A stretch of DNA of 64,000 nt from Isoperla grammatica (lineage: Eukaryota; Arthropoda; Insecta; Plecoptera; Perlodidae): positions 22,537,092-22,601,091 of the forward strand of contig OX246746.1 in NCBI GenBank assembly GCA_945910005.1, read 5' to 3'. The position numbers and the translations under genes are program-made. This document shows positions 1 through 11,470 of the stretch, piece by piece. Each line of letters starts with the position of its first letter. Position 1 is the stretch's first letter. Below the pieces are notes generated by a model. That model worked only from the letters and a program-made list of their open reading frames with translations. It was not told where the DNA came from and made no database searches.

Positions 1-97
1 GAAATATATAACTACATAAATAAATAAGAACAAAATAAATATATAAACAGCCAGGTATGTAGGATGCGATGCACACCTATCACAAGCAGCGGAATGA

Positions 98-309
98 TAA
101 AAATATAAAAATATAAAAAATATAAAAATATAAAATTATAAAAATATAAAAATATAAAATTATAAAAATATAAAAATATAAAAATATAAAAATATAAAAA
201 TATAAAAATATAAAAATATAAAAATATAAAAATATAAAAATATAAAAATATAAAAATATAAAAATATAAAAATATAAAAATATAAAAAATATAAAAAATA
301 TAAAAATAA
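98..309. repeat. AAAAATAT microsatellite
   Basis: About 210 bp of near-perfect 8-bp AAAAATAT units with a few one-base slips. It is low-complexity DNA with no coding potential. It may be the A-rich tail of an old retroelement, but no element body is recognisable next to it. Confidence 0.95.
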
Positions 310-1817
310 TTTATGTCACGGAGAGCAACATGCTATATACCTTGATAGGCAAAACTTATGAAAACAAATAACATCCCAAAGCGTCAAGTGTAAAACATGA
401 TTTCTGAACGCAGCCTAGATTTGAATTAGTATGAGGTAAGTGAGTGAATGTGACGATCTTAGTGAACAGATATCGATCGAGTAATTGTTAGCCAAATCGT
501 TTTCTAGGGTTGGGGAAACTTCCTTTAAAAAGTATGTTTAGCCCTCACATCTGAAAACGACATTTAAACATACATTGGTTAATTTTGGTTTTGTCACGGA
601 GGTAGGTGTAGGCCTATATGCATAGGTTTTTGTTTTGAATTTTGTCTGCACTGTACAAACAACGTACGCGTTAGAAGGTTATTGTAATGGTCACTTAAAC
701 TCGAAAATATGCCTATACATTTAACATTGAGAAACGTGTGTTATGTTATTTTAAACGTGACAAAGCAAGTTCTCTTTGAATGAGCATATAGTTCTTGTAC
801 GTTCCCTGGTACAGGCGGTATAGCGCATATGAAAAATGTAGTGTGGCCAAATCAGATAGGAACGGTAAGCAAGAGAGAACAGCCAACGCCCACTTAGGTT
901 CACTATACAGAGTCACGGAAGCTAGAAATGTATCACCTCATGACTCAATGTCTACATTTCTCCACAACGATGTTCGGGCGGTTTTTAAACATCTTAATGC
1001 ATCATAATCTTGCTCGTTTCCCCCCCCCCCCCCCCCCCCCAACTCCCCTTCTTTCGTTTCTGTCTCTTTTCTCATTCATGCTGGCGCCCTCTTTCCGACC
1101 TAGACGCCCACCACCCATCCTGCCAACATTATTTTGTTACCTCCCCACCCCCATCCCCACCCCCTCACCCTTCACCCCCCGTAACTGGACTCTTCCAATG
1201 ACGACCCCAACGATGTTTGATGGATCTGATTCAGCGACGTCATATGGCCTAGTTGTCGAGTAGAGTAGGGTATGACATATAGTGTTATAGGATAACATGT
1301 TTGTGTTTTAATTCTGTCTGTATATTTAATGTTTTATTATGACTTTTATTTCATAATATCATTATTTTTAGCTGTTCATATCTGTATGTACTATCTACAT
1401 TATTTAATTGCTTCAAATGGAGATAGCTTCAAATGCATTGAGTATGCACTACTTATATTGTAAAATTAGGTAATTCATTGCAAAATCTCTTTCTAACACA
1501 GACTCTAAGATCATAGCAAACCTATTGAGGAAATTATTTCCTCGCTTCTTGCATCACCACTGCTAAAGCGCTTGTTAAATAGCACTGGATTTGTATGTTG
1601 CTGACAACGTCTCCAGTATTATTAATACATTGCACTATTCTGCTCAAGACTAAGTTTCACGAAGGTGGTGACAAGTTCCAATAATTCAATATAGGATTAA
1701 AGCTCTATTTATGGTTCAAGGGTGTTCACATAAATATGATCATTGGCTTATGGCTACTCTTCTGATGGCAGGAGAATAGAGTATTCAAGAAAACAAGATG
1801 GGAGAAATTCTTCATGG
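310..1817. other. Gene-free AT-rich stretch with a pyrimidine tract
   Basis: No recognisable exon or RNA gene. The main feature is a run of 21 C at 1020-1040 that continues as a C/T-rich strand to about 1190. Short open frames over this tract translate to poly-proline and are compositional artefacts. Confidence 0.6.
1020..1190. repeat. Poly-C and polypyrimidine tract
   Basis: Twenty-one consecutive C (1020-1040) lead into about 150 bp of C/T-rich sequence on the plus strand. Similar C or G runs recur across the window. Such tracts can form i-motif or G-quadruplex-like structures and are prone to sequencing-length errors. Confidence 0.9.
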
Positions 1818-4030
1818 AGAAAGCAATTCTGTGTCATGGCGGACTTATTCCGAGTAGAGCTTGACATGAGTGAGATTGAGAAAGCAATTCTGTGTCGTGG
1901 CGGACTTACTCCGAGTAGATATTGACATGATTGCGATTGAGAAAGCAATTCTGTGTCGTGGCGGACTTATTCCGAGTAGATATTGACATGATTGCGATTG
2001 AGAAAGCAATTCTGTGTCGTGGCGGACTTATTCCGAGTAGATATTTGACATGATTGTGATTGAGAAAGCAATTCTGTGTCGTGGCGGACTTATTCCGAGT
2101 AGATATTGACATGATTGCGATTGAGAAAGCAATTCTGTGTCGTGGCGGACTTATTCCGAGTAGATATTGACATGATTGCGATTGAGAAAGCAATTCTGTG
2201 TCGTGGCGGACTTATTCCGAGTAGATATTTGACATGATTGTGATTGAGAAAGCAATTCTGTGTCGTGGCGGACTTATTCCGAGTAGATATTGACATGATT
2301 GCGATTGAGAAAGCAATTCTGTGTCGTGGCGGACTTATTCCAAGTAGATATTGACATGATTGCGATTGAGAAAGCAATTCTGTGTCGTGGCGGACTTATT
2401 CCGAGTAGATATTGACATGATTGCGATTGAGAAAGCAATTCTGTGTCATGGCGGACTTATTCCGAGTAGATATTGACATGATTGCGATTGAGAAAGCAAT
2501 TCTGTGTCGTGGCGGACTTATTCCGAGTAGATATTGACATGATTGCGATTGAGAAAGCAATTCTGTGTCCGGGCGGACTTATTCCGAGTAGATATTGACA
2601 TGATTGCGATTGAGAAAGCAATTCTGTGTCGTGGCGGACTTATTCCGAGTAGAGATTGACATGATTGCGATTGAGAAAGCAATTCTGTGTCGTGGCGGAC
2701 TTATTCCGAGTAGAGATTGACATGATTGCGATTGAGAAAGCAATTCTGTGTCGTGGCGGACTTATTCCGAGTAGATATTGACATGATTGCGATTGAGAAA
2801 GCAATTCTGTGTCGTGGCGGACTTATTCCGAGTAGAGATTGACATGATTGCGATTGAGAAAGCAATTCTGTGTCGTGGCGGACTTATTCCGAGTAGATAT
2901 TGACATGATTACGATTGAGAAAGCAATTCTGTGTCGTGGCGGACTTAATCCGAGTAGATATTGACATGATTGCGATTGAGAAAGCAATTCTGTGTCGTGG
3001 CGGACTTATTCCGAGTAGATATTGACATGATTGCGATTGAGAAAGCAATTCTGTGTCGTGGCGGACTTATTCCGAGTAGAGATTGACATGAATGAGATAG
3101 AGACAGCAATTATGTGTCCTGGCTGACTTACTCCGAGTAGAGATTGACATGATTGCGATTGAGAAAGCAACTCTGTGTCGTGGCGGACTTATTCCGAGTA
3201 GATATTGACATGATTGAGATTGAGAAAGCAATTCTGTGTCGTGGCGGCCTTATTCCGAGTAGATATTGACATGATTGTGATTGAGAAAGCAATTCTGTGT
3301 CGTGGCGGACTTATTCCGAGTAGATATTGACATGATTGCGATTAAGAAAGCAATTCTGTGTCGTGGCGGACTTATTCCGAGTAGATTTTGACATGATTGA
3401 GATTGAGAAAGCAATTCTGTGTCGTGGCGGCCTTATTTCGAGTAGATATTGACATGATTGTGATTGAGAAAGCAATTCTGTGTCGTGGCGGACTTATTCC
3501 GAGTAGATATTGACATGATTGCGATTGAGAAAGCAATTCTGTGTCGTGGCGGACTTATTCCGAGTAGATATGGACATGATTGCGATTGAGAAAGCAATTC
3601 TGTGTCGTGGCGGACTTATTCCGAGTAGATATTGACATTTTTGCGATTGAGAAAGCAATTCTGTGTCGTGGCGGACTTATATCGAGTAGAGCTTGACATG
3701 ATTGAGATTGAGAAAGCAATTGTGTGTCGTGGCGGACTTATTCCGAGTAGAGCTTGACATGATTGAGATTGAGAAAGCAATTCTGTGTCACGTGGCGGAC
3801 TTATTCCGAGAAGATATTGACATGATTGCGATTGAGAAAGCAATTCTGTGTCGTGGCGGACTTATTCCGAGTAGATATTGACATGATTGAGATTGAGAAA
3901 GCAATTGTGTGTCGTGGCGGACTTATTCCGAGTAGAGCTTGACATGATTGAGATTGAGAAAGCAATTGTGTGTCACGTGTTGGACTTATTCCGAGGAGAG
4001 ATTGACATGATTGATTTGGGTTGAGAAAGC
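1818..4030. repeat. 61-bp tandem repeat array, about 36 copies
   Basis: A head-to-tail array with a 61-bp unit, roughly 36 copies. Each unit runs from GATTGAGAAAGCAATTCTGT through the block GTGGCGGACTTATTCCGAG to GACATGATTGC. Copies are nearly identical in the middle and more diverged at both edges (about 1818-1930 and 3060-4030). Near 1926-2377 there is a higher-order 184-bp period (61+61+62) created by units with one extra T after AGATAT. Frames stay open for up to about 95 codons on the minus strand, but the 61-bp period rotates the frame, so this is not a protein repeat. Best read as a minisatellite or satellite block. Confidence 0.97.
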
Positions 4031-4739
4031 CAAATACTGCTACGGCTTACATTTGGGCAGTGGCTGGCTGTATCCGTGGTGTACGAGCTGATTAGATGTA
4101 ACCGTTTTGGTGTATAGAGTTTATTTTGGCTGAATATTTTATGATTTCAGCTATGGCCGTTGCAAGATAGCGAGTAACGAGTAGCGAGTAGCCCGCGGAC
4201 CTACGCCCTAAAAAGAGATACCTCCATTTGTTTAAACGTTGAACCTTCTCTATCTCCAAAACAGCTTCCTTTATATTTGTTTGTTACTATGTGTAACATT
4301 TTTTAGATTCTGCAAAACAAAGGCTGGTATTAATAATCATGCACAATTACATATATTGTAATTACACAACTTTTTAATACTTAACACAGTAATTGAATTT
4401 ATTAAACTTTATTGTAAATGCAAACTCTATTTGTTCCATGTTATTACATAGAATACGAAATCAACATGATAGTTTAATACATAAGTCCATAGAGTACTAT
4501 GGTATTTTGATGGCTTCACACACACTGGTCAACTAAGTTACCTATATAACGTGTTTAAGAACGATCTACATTATTTAGTTTCGTCGTGAGTCGGTTTGAC
4601 GAAAATATCAACACTAATATCGCTTTAGTTTCAAGGGATTGTCACTCGTTTGCTGATTTACAAAAAAGTGTTTGATGATGATTTCTTTGTCAGTGAACGG
4701 TGTTTTTGTCTGGCCTATCTGAACAATAATTTTGAGAGA

Positions 4740-5710
4740 ACCAATTTTATAACGAACGTAATAGATCCACACTACCATTCAGGGCCCTTGAAAGTCCTGA
4801 CTGAAGGTTTCCCATAGCCATATTAGGTTGAGTCCTATGAGATAACCCACGAGCATTCAGTCCCAACTATCAAAACATACTAGTTATATCTCGTTACTAT
4901 AGTTAGGGGCACATCAGGCAAAACTGTTGAGGACCCTACAGCTGGGATTTTTACGAAGTATGATATTGTTAGATAGCGAGAACCTACCGTGACATCCATC
5001 CAATTCCGTCGGCTCGGCCTCGAACCCACGGACTCCAAAGTCGACGGACCCGTAGAAGTACTGGGGCGTAGCTCTAGGGGTGGTTCTCACATCATAGGGA
5101 TCGGGACATACCAATTCGGGCAGTTTAGGTCTTAGATTGACAAGACTTTGGTTCAAACAATAGAGGAACCGCAATTTATTAGAATACACATTTATCCTAC
5201 GTGGCTGAGTTATGGCGAATCTGTCTATGGGCATTCCAGGTCTGATGGACTTAACTTTCCTATCTAGAGGGTAGCTGTAGTAACCCCTATACCTTGGCTT
5301 CCCGGTGGCTGACTCCGACCCCGTGTTGTGGTTTGGCTCCGTCGTCCAGGTCCACGATCGGCCTCCATGTCCTTCCCTCTAAGTCTTCCGTCGTTCTTTC
5401 CACCGTTCCACCTTGGCACAGGTCTACCTCCTCTTCCGTTCCATGATTGAATGCCCCGAATCACACACGTGTTCCCACGCACTTAGACTTTCCTACGTCA
5501 TACCCCAGTCACCCCCTCTCTGCCCTACGCTGGCTGTACTTAGTCATAAATTACCAATCAGACTACTCGGTTCGACCCCCTCCCGTAGCAATCACAAAAG
5601 AGTGGGGCCAGGCTCTACTGACGACATCACCGAACCAGCGCCCTCCTAAACCGAGTAGTCAGCGAAGTTGCCACAATCAGTGCCCTCAATACTGCAATGA
5701 TTATTATTGA
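4740..5710. other. GC-richer block of unknown origin
   Basis: This block is clearly more GC-rich than its flanks. It holds two minus-strand open frames: 4914-5234 (106 aa) and 5264-5482 (72 aa, rich in Gly, Arg, Pro). Two overlapping plus-strand frames also occur. The Arg/Gly-rich frame followed by a second frame is vaguely like a decayed retroelement, but I see no zinc-knuckle, protease, reverse transcriptase or LTR pair. Product and even coding status are unknown. Confidence 0.3.
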
Positions 5711-6269
5711 AATTACCAACGATCTGGGCTGACGAAATAGCCAGCACAGCGCATACCTTAATTGTGAAAGAAAACGGTAAATGACAAACTAACACAATCA
5801 AGATATCCATAAATCACTAAGAAGGAGATTACACCTGTAAAAGTTATAAAGAACCAACTTTTACATGACAATATTACCTTTGAGTCTAGAAGTGAAGCAA
5901 CTTGTGGTATTTGTGAACATAGCTGCGTGTAGCATCAGACGGGCGTGTCTTGCTAGCCAAGTGAACTTAGTACCACGTTCTTTCATTATTGAGAACGAAC
6001 ATTGGATTCAAATTTATTGCCTTCTTATTAGCAAATACAAAGTCTTGTAAACGTCCCGAGAGAAAATAAACAGACGTAGTAGTATACTGGGTTTCAGAAC
6101 TGCTCGGGGCGTCATTTATAAAATTAGAATTTATGGTTCAATTTAAAATCGGGAAAACTGTAATTTTGTCTGTTTTAGTTTTGCATGATATGCTTGCGTT
6201 CATTTACTGAACGTTTTATTCGAAACAGTAGCAATGTATACATTGATAGGCAAGGTTGAATGATAAGGA

Positions 6270-6302
6270 CGCGTGTGCGTGTGCGTGTGTGTGTGGGTGT
6301 GT
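6270..6302. repeat. GT dinucleotide repeat
   Basis: An interrupted GT/GC microsatellite of about 33 bp. Alternating purine-pyrimidine sequence of this kind can adopt Z-DNA. Confidence 0.9.
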
Positions 6303-8270
6303 ACTAATGTTCACTAACGTTCATGAACAGTAAGAAACTATATGATGACCAAGGTTAGGTTTTGCATGATTTGTAATCGCATAATTTCAATTAAGTAAAT
6401 TAATGATTCGAAAATTACTCTGATGTAAAAGTGTGATTTTAAAGCTTCACATTGAAGCTTTAATAAAAAGTATTTTTTGTTCATCAGCATGTTCAGTTGT
6501 TCACCATTCTATTCTGGCAAACAAAAGACTTGCGGATAAACGTGCTATAAAGAGAATGAATTTAACATTTAATATCAAAGTAAATTAAATTTGTCAATCA
6601 TGCAGCTAATAATTAATGAACAGTGTGTTATGTGCATTCCTGTTTAATCATGTGTAATTTAGTTGGCTCTGTGCCCAATAAAAGACTAGGAATATCCATG
6701 AATATTGCTCATCGTCATATTTCAATACTATCAAGTAAAATGTATGCTGTCAGTTCAGGCTTTCAGGACATCTGAAAACCCAGCAAGGAACTGCACACAC
6801 ACACTCATATGCAACTTATTCTTAGACGTATCTGTCTACAGTTTATAACAATTACTAGAATGTGCATAAGTAGATGGGCAACTAACTAAGCTATTCATGC
6901 ATAACAAATAAACGCTTTTACAACCTTTTTATAATTACAATGAAAATGTATATTTTGATTTTGATTATGAATAAATAATAAATACATATATTGACAAATA
7001 TTGTCTACCCCCTCAATGACGAGAACTGATTTGATCGGAAACATTCCATCATTTATTATGCGTCGTAGCTGTCTATGTTGGCTCCGGTAACCATTGTGTT
7101 GTCTTCAGTATAATACTAACTAACTGAATTCAAAGAGATTCAAAACCACATCCCAAACCTAGTTCTGAACTCTTTAGAACTTCTGCATTGGAAGGACGAA
7201 TAAACATACATTATCAACAAGCCACACATTTACCATCAATAGTATTATTTATTTATTCATTAGTCGGGTTTTCTATTCTTTGGAGAAATGTGAATTAAAT
7301 TAAGAAAACATTTTTTTTTTTACTATCAAGAACAATTTAAACGTCCACAAAGAAAAACGAGAAAATTTCCTTTTTACAAAAAGTTGGCAAACATACCATT
7401 GGTATATATTTTGGTTTTAATGGCATTCGTCCTTTTTTTTGCCTTTTGTAAATGTTGAAATGAATGTGTAGGTGGTCGCGGACAGAGCTTGGATTTACGC
7501 GTCTGCAAGCGAACATCGAACATGGACTCAAAGTTATCTGCGCTTGAATCTGGAGCGTGGACACACTCGCGTTCTACTCCTGGGCTTGGCAGGGACCCTT
7601 TGTTTCCGCTTCCGGGTTCCATTTCAGGGCGTTTAGAAGAGTTAAGAGATTTCTACTGGTTTTATTATTTGAATGCAAAACATCGGCACCATTTCCAACA
7701 AAGGAATATTTATGATACTATGAACTTAACAATAGGCAGTAGTAAATTGAATCACTAATAATAAAATAGAAAAAAATAATTACAAGTTAGCTCAGTTTTA
7801 GTTTTAGTTTTATTTTTAACTTAGTATAGTTTAAAATGTATAGAACAACGTTGAAATAAGGTAACCACGAACAAGTCTAGAACTCACGCATCCTACAGTG
7901 AAATATAATTGAAATTGAATTGAATAGTGTACTGATCAAATTTGTGTTTATCTACAGATGATATAGGACATATGTTCCCATAATAACCGCTATTTCAAAT
8001 GTGCATTATTTGTTTCACTGAAAAACACAGTGTTTGTGTTTTGAAAGTATAATCTGCTTTATTGCTCTATATAGGCATAGTGTAACTATTCGTGCCGCAT
8101 AATCAGGATTAATATTACAGCATGGTTTTATGTTACTCGCTTTTGTTTATTTGTTTCGTAAAGTAACAATGGCTTATCGTCACGTATTTACCGAGTGATT
8201 AAAAGCAACTTTATAAAAATCGTATGTTGTATAACTTTGCTTTATAACTTTTTGATGTGACACAGTGACA

Positions 8271-8553
8271 GTAGAATCGTTACATAGATATCTATACAGT
8301 TTTCGTTTTACAAACCAATCTTTACTCTGAGATTAGGCCTACTCTTATAACTTCCGGACGATTTTTTACTTTCTCATTTGTATGAACTAAATTGAAACAC
8401 ACAACAAACACAAGTAGGATCGTTGCCTAGATATCTATATAGTTTTCGTTTTACAAACCAATCTTTACTCTGAGATGAGGCCTACTCTTTTAACTTCCGG
8501 AAGATTTTTTATCTTCTCATTTGTATGAACTAAATTGAAACACACAACAACAA
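8271..8553. repeat. 143-bp tandem duplication
   Basis: Two adjacent copies (8271-8413 and 8414-about 8553). Both share AGATATCTATA, TTTTCGTTTTACAAACCAAT and TTGTATGAACTAAATTGAAA, with a handful of substitutions. It is a simple local duplication with no open frame. A run of ACAACAA closes each copy. Confidence 0.93.
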
Positions 8554-8821
8554 CAAGCTTGTGTTACTAATGTTAATGTGTTCTTCAGTTTAGCTATGGG
8601 TACGATAAGAAGTCCTGAAACTACACGTATTAGGCTCAAAGAGTTTTAACAATGAAATCGGTTTTTGTACATAAGCACAAGTAAATGATGCCTTTGAGAC
8701 CTTAAAAACTAAAGCTTATATAGAATGTTCTCTTCAGAACTGTTGCTTAGTAATAATATTATTGTTGCTTAACAATAATAACAATAACAATAATACGGGT
8801 AATGACGAAAGTTGGGCTGCA

Positions 8822-8990
8822 TGTCTCATATTTTGCCAATGATGCTAATCGATACGATGAGTTGCTAATAAATACAGTGGAACACTACGACATTACATAT
8901 TAACATCTATGGTCAAGCAAGGATTAAAACCTGGGAGTCAGGAATCGCGGTTTACTATGCCAACACCTGACGGGCCACTACGCCATCCCA
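8822..8990 (-). mobile_element. tRNA-like SINE, family 1, copy 1
   Basis: This is one of three similar segments (also 19251-19395 and 30260-30435). Shared landmarks on the plus strand, in order: GATGCTAATCGA-ACGATGAG, CAAGC-AGGATT-AAACC, GGTTTACTA, and GGCCACTACGCC at the right end. On the minus strand this reads as a tRNA-like head with a degenerate B box, followed by an AT-rich tail. This copy has lost the canonical GGTTCGAATCC B box. It is likely an old, inactive SINE insertion. Confidence 0.6.
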
Positions 8991-11076
8991 ATAGTTATAT
9001 ATATGAGGCAAGCTTCAATAATAAATGTAACGTAATAGATTTAAAACTCCTTTCTTCCTTTATTAATCACTGGAAATGATCAATAAATTTATAATAAAAA
9101 AAATGAGTATGAATTATTGTCAATTGAACAAAGAATTACAAAATATACCTAAGTTAATTCAAAAATTCAAAAATATGTTATAATTCCAATAATACCAGTA
9201 TATAAATCTGAATGTATAGACCCAGAGCAGAGGCCAATCCATTTCGTGCTTTGTCACTGCAGCCTTATATGTTAGTTTGTCCTAATTATTGCAGCATCCA
9301 AGGTACAATCGAATCGATAAAACCACACAATACCATTTTAGATCTGAGATTTCTAATATTACTTCAATTTGAAACTTAAACTTCGTGCTTCTTTAAGACC
9401 GTGATTACCCCTCACCGCGACATAACAGTTAATGTATGGGTTTTTTGCCTGTAATAGAAATAACAATTTAAAATAAAGATCCATTTCCTAACGTTTAAGC
9501 TTCTAATAGAAGTAATTTGTCCTTTCTTTGTTAGTGGTTTTTGCTCGTGGCAATCTAATATATTGTGACTTGTCTCCATTCAGCGACAGCGTCGTTTCAC
9601 CGGACTGTGACACGTGACAACACTGTCCGATGAGTGTTTACTTCATCGTCGTCCGTCCCCGAAAAGCTGGCAACCATGTTAAACAATAGAGACGGCCAAC
9701 AAAGCAGCCTATGTTTACAGAAAATGATCTTAGAAATTACTTTTCTGAGCTGAACTGCAGAGACAAAGAGAAATGATACGCATTGTATTTCATCATGGGA
9801 AAGATGATAATTTCAATCTTTCCTATGCCATAACGAATTCAATTTTTATCTCGTTTAGATAAAAACAAAGTTAACTACACAACACAAAGTTAACCAACAA
9901 TTTTTGCCATGTCTGGAATATGTATTTTAAACTAATTTTCTCGTTACGAAAGCAATCCTTGCTTCAAACTTTCGAAACAAGGTAGGTTTGTTCATTTGAC
10001 CTCAGGGGTTTTGTATGTGAAATGGTTTAGCTGAAATAAATATTAAACAGGCCACTTTTTCCATATTAAAACACATTTTCCGAAGTACACACTTCTTGCT
10101 TTACATAATTACTAACCATATTGTTAAAAGGAAGAATGTTAGTTTAAGTGGATCCCACTTAATTTCTCTCCTAACCACTGGACCCTACTTTACCTGATCA
10201 TGTCGTAATTAACTCTATGATAACTTCCCTCTAGCTAGAGGTAAATGCAAGCTGGAGAACATAAGTTATTTTTAGCTTCACCTCCCACCTCCCCCCCCCC
10301 CCCCCCCCGCCCACACCACTTATACACTCCCAGAAGCTCGAGTTTTATATTAAAACTTATATTTGTTGAACCTATTGAAACGTCGAGTGTCACGCCGCCC
10401 TTCCGATTCCTTCATGCGTATAGCTATGGGTGCGCCAACAGATACTGATTTTGTGTACGCCATGATAAATTGTATAATGTCCCCCTACTGAAAATCAGTT
10501 GTAAGTCGGAAGACAATAAATACAAATGTTGGTTTTTAATTATTTGTTGTAATTGAGACAAACGTCCAGGAAAACTTAGGCTACATTTGTCAATTATTTA
10601 GCTACCAATACCACAGGGCTAGAAAACAAGATGCAAGCGAATTGCTAATATGTTTTTAAATTGCTGTCTATACACTTTACGCATCGAGCAGTGATGTAAC
10701 AACCACTAAAGAATTAGGTATTAGTCAATCACTGTTTCATATCCCGTGAGATGCGACATATTATTACACAGGGTGATGAGCTCAGTACAGCTTTATAGAG
10801 GGGTATAATGCGACGTTAGAGTAACCCCCACCCCCCCTATAACTTTTATCCCACCGAAAAGGTCTATAATGGTCTGGAGTTCAAATTGTGGCCAGCTTTT
10901 ACTATTATTCTTACCACATCATCACACCTAAAGACATATCTGTAGTTACGGCCACGAATTCGTGTATGTAACACATCCATAATATAGCGACAGTAAACAT
11001 TTTGATTGGCTATACTAGTAAATAATACACGGTCAAAATAATAAACTGTTCATTACGACATATTGTATCTGGTTAG
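8991..11076. other. Gene-free stretch
   Basis: AT-rich sequence without a recognisable exon. It contains an 18-C run at 10291-10308 and a C-rich patch near 10830. A 67-codon frame across the poly-C is compositional. Confidence 0.5.
10291..10308. repeat. Poly-C tract
   Basis: Eighteen consecutive C in a C-rich local context, of the same kind as the other homopolymer C/G runs in the window. Confidence 0.95.
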
Positions 11077-11224
11077 GTAATTACACTACGCCATCCGCCA
11101 TGGCTCATATTGTCAAGGCGCGGTCATATGCGTATAGGGACGTGTGTTCGAACCAGCACAAGACAGTTTGTTTGCAAGGCCCTACCATGCCGATAGGTCT
11201 ACCCAGTAGAAATTATTGTAATTA
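11077..11224 (+). mobile_element. Short tRNA-derived SINE with possible 7-bp target duplication
   Basis: A tRNA-like segment begins near 11084 with an A-box-like stretch (TGGCTCATATTG) and a B box (GTTCGAACC, about 11150-11158). An AT-rich 3' part follows. The segment is bracketed by the direct repeat GTAATTA at 11077-11083 and 11218-11224, consistent with a target-site duplication. The arrangement (pol III promoter first, AT-rich end last) fits a small plus-strand SINE. The 7-bp repeat is short and AT-rich, so chance is possible. Confidence 0.42.
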
Positions 11225-11470
11225 ATAAATGCAGCCATGTAGTGACAAATAAGGCAGCTTTAATACAACTCATTTACTAACCGTATAATTTAATCTTGAA
11301 ATTAAACTCTATTGAAGTGTTTCTCAAACTTTTGTCAACATGCATCACTACCATAACCTTACATATTATGACGTTTCTAAATTAATTGTTTCAATCAATA
11401 AAATCTCATTCCGGAAACGACTAGTGAAGTCACTTTTTGTTAATTATTACTTTTAAGACAATGTTTTGCT

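Larger units (their letters stand above)
4031..8270. other. Mostly featureless stretch
   Basis: Apart from the GC-richer block and the GT repeat listed separately, I see no exon, RNA gene or clear repeat here. Near 4165-4195 there is a small run of CGAGTA-type repeats. Around 4795 a short phrase (CCTGACTGAAGGTTT) resembles the body of the tRNA-like SINE seen at 19540 and 27838, too short to call. Confidence 0.5.

Noticed and set aside
1906..3843. Repeated minus-strand frames of 75-95 aa in the 61-bp array
   Set aside because: Produced by the tandem repeat; the 61-bp period shifts frame every unit.
7337..7758. Overlapping 75-89 aa frames on both strands
   Set aside because: No family features; frames on opposite strands overlap and no splice or promoter context is evident.
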